From positions 1 through 64,000 of the forward strand of contig JARIAN010000053.1 of NCBI GenBank assembly GCA_029257865.1: a DNA stretch of 64,000 bases, read 5' to 3'. Shown piece after piece: positions 62,932-64,000 of this stretch. Each line of letters begins with the position of its first letter. Within the stretch, counting starts at the first letter, position 1. The notes beneath the pieces were generated by a model. The model saw only the letters and a list, made by a program, of their open reading frames with translations, was not told the origin of the DNA and made no database searches. The stretch comes from Phocaeicola sp. (GTDB taxonomy: Bacteria; Bacteroidota; Bacteroidia; Bacteroidales; Bacteroidaceae). The translations under genes and the position numbers were made by a program.

Positions 62932-64000
62932 TTAGAAGAATATCAGTCCGATGTCGAATGTGGCATTGTTCGACTGGTTTGAATGGTGGCCATAAGGTTT
63001 GGTCCATTGGTATCCACCTGCTATGATTATTCCGATTCGCTTGCTCAGACTGTATTCCAGATTGATTCTAGGTTGGAAACTGTACATCCTTTGGGATAGT
63101 TCAGGCTGATTCATGTTTTCTACATGGAAATAGCCTAAATCGGTTCCGAAATGAACTTTTTTTGAGAGTGGATAAGTCAGTCCGGTACGGTAAAGTACGG
63201 AAAGTGAGGTAGTAAAGTCACTGCCAGGATTGAAGGCCCCTACACCTGCTTCCGTATAAGTATATTTTTGTTTGAAGCGAACAGCTAAGGTAGCGTAGTT
63301 AAGATTACCTCCGGTAGCGATAAGTTGTACACGGGTGCTGGGGCAGAGGTTGACTAGTCCAAATTGGTGAGCCATATTGTCTCGGCTGATATTGACTAAG
63401 CCTACTTGAACACCTTTTTTCCCGATGGAGTCTACATTGAGCAAGCCGCATTGAAGTCCGTTGTTTTCCACGGAATAGTTGGCCAAGCTGATTTGAGTTC
63501 CTTTGTTGGCTACTGCTACATTTCCTAATGCTGCCAGCTGTAAGCCTTGATTCTTTTGAGCTGCAATATTACCTAACGCAGAAAGTTGTACACCTTTTAA
63601 AGACATCCCGGTCACGTTCATCAATCCGGCTATGTAGCATCCTTTTTTGTCTTTTGCGGCAATATTTGCTAAACCGGAAAAATGCAGCCCTGACGATTTT
63701 CCTCCGGAGATGTTGATACCTCCCACAAGGTTAAGTCCCGAACTATTTTGTCCAGCAAAGTTCCCTAGTCCAGATATGCTGATACCTTTCATTTGAGAGC
63801 CGCTGATATTCATCAGTCCGCCTAGATTCAGTCCGTACATGTTTTTTCCTGCTACATTGGCTAATCCTGAAATCTGTATTCCCTTGGTGTTGATACCGGT
63901 TACATTGGCCAGTCCTGCTATCTGCATTCCTTGGCTTTGGAAATGAGTGAGGCTAGAAAAAACATTGATACCTATTCCGTTTAGTTGCTGATAGTTACTG
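62932..64000 (-). CDS. Surface repeat protein with glycine-asparagine repeats (LA_2272-like), 5' end outside window
   Basis: The frame is open to the right edge without a stop; an internal ATG at 63927 exists, but in-frame coding (GIGINVFSS) continues upstream, so the true start lies beyond the window. About 15 imperfect repeats of 18 to 21 residues with the theme G-L-x-N-x-x-G fill the first two-thirds (e.g. ISGLANVAGKNMYGLNLGGL), as in the LA_2272 surface-repeat family. The last 110 residues are a beta-barrel-like part ending in FDIGLIFF. An envelope location is inferred; function unknown. Confidence 0.75.
   Translation of the reverse strand, partial: SNYQQLNGIGINVFSSLTHFQSQGMQIAGLANVTGINTKGIQISGLANVAGKNMYGLNLGGLMNISGSQMKGISISGLGNFAGQNSSGLNLVGGINISGGKSSGLHFSGLANIAAKDKKGCYIAGLMNVTGMSLKGVQLSALGNIAAQKNQGLQLAALGNVAVANKGTQISLANYSVENNGLQCGLLNVDSIGKKGVQVGLVNISRDNMAHQFGLVNLCPSTRVQLIATGGNLNYATLAVRFKQKYTYTEAGVGAFNPGSDFTTSLSVLYRTGLTYPLSKKVHFGTDLGYFHVENMNQPELSQRMYSFQPRINLEYSLSKRIGIIIAGGYQWTKPYGHHSNQSNNATFDIGLIFF

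Overview
The window is a chromosomal segment of a gut-type Bacteroidota, most likely Bacteroides or Phocaeicola. The evidence is the SusC/SusD pair, two GH92 enzymes, an ECF sigma/FecR pair, DUF4296, DUF4270, DUF1735 and DUF4492 proteins, a type III glutamine synthetase, class 3 fructose-bisphosphatase, a DapL-type aminotransferase, and many promoters of the Bacteroides form (-33 TTTG, -7 TAnnTTTG). I see no insertion sequence, prophage, integrase or CRISPR array. Most of the window is ordinary core genome with a few glycan-foraging and accessory islands.

Region by region. 1-2115: end of glyceraldehyde-3-phosphate dehydrogenase and an NhaC-type antiporter. 2304-7819: an ileS / DksA-like / lspA / DUF4296 run with two structured intergenic elements. 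7916-11580: a hypothetical gene, a secreted esterase, flavodoxin with its DUF2023 partner, a PH-domain protein, a 22-bp tandem array and a frameshifted GyrI-type pseudogene. 11707-12109: a minus-strand tRNA operon Ser-Glu-Ser. 12330-15271: DUF4492-cydA-cydB (cytochrome bd oxidase), followed by a second 22-bp array. 15577-21992 (minus): sigma factor, GH92, FecR, GH92. 22166-24698 (minus): ispE and an RluA-type pseudouridine synthase. 24949-28050: GH89 enzyme and an AT-rich HTH/nuclease gene with decayed flanking DNA. 28430-34816: MaoC-like hydratase, TIGR02757 protein and sbcDC. 35361-42564: a SusC-SusD-GH18-DUF1735/LamG operon. 43138-44432 (minus): panC-panD. 44692-47001: a short GT5 starch-synthase-like protein and a DUF4270 lipoprotein. 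47138-50421 (minus): ybaK-like and uvrA. 50499-53753: a LysM/periplasmic-binding fusion, a PorT-like barrel and exonuclease III. 53867-61166 (minus): fbp and an AspT-type transporter, then a DapL-like gene and glnN. 61349-62838: YitT protein and a Crp-like regulator. 62932 to the right edge (minus): a surface repeat protein whose start lies outside.

Functional picture. The GH18 endo-acting enzyme with its SusC/D pair, the two GH92 mannosidases and the GH89 alpha-N-acetylglucosaminidase suit growth on host or yeast glycoproteins and glycosaminoglycan-like material. cydAB, flavodoxin and the sodium/proton antiporter fit a microaerotolerant anaerobe. sbcDC, uvrA and exonuclease III supply DNA repair.

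Most worth a second look: two intergenic arrays that share a 22-bp period and the same layout although their sequences differ; a DapL-like aminotransferase whose PLP-binding lysine position is methionine, yet which sits behind a near-perfect promoter; a GH92 enzyme with Gln in place of the catalytic-acid Glu, suggesting mannosyl-phosphate specificity; and an orphan HTH plus PD-(D/E)XK protein in AT-rich DNA.
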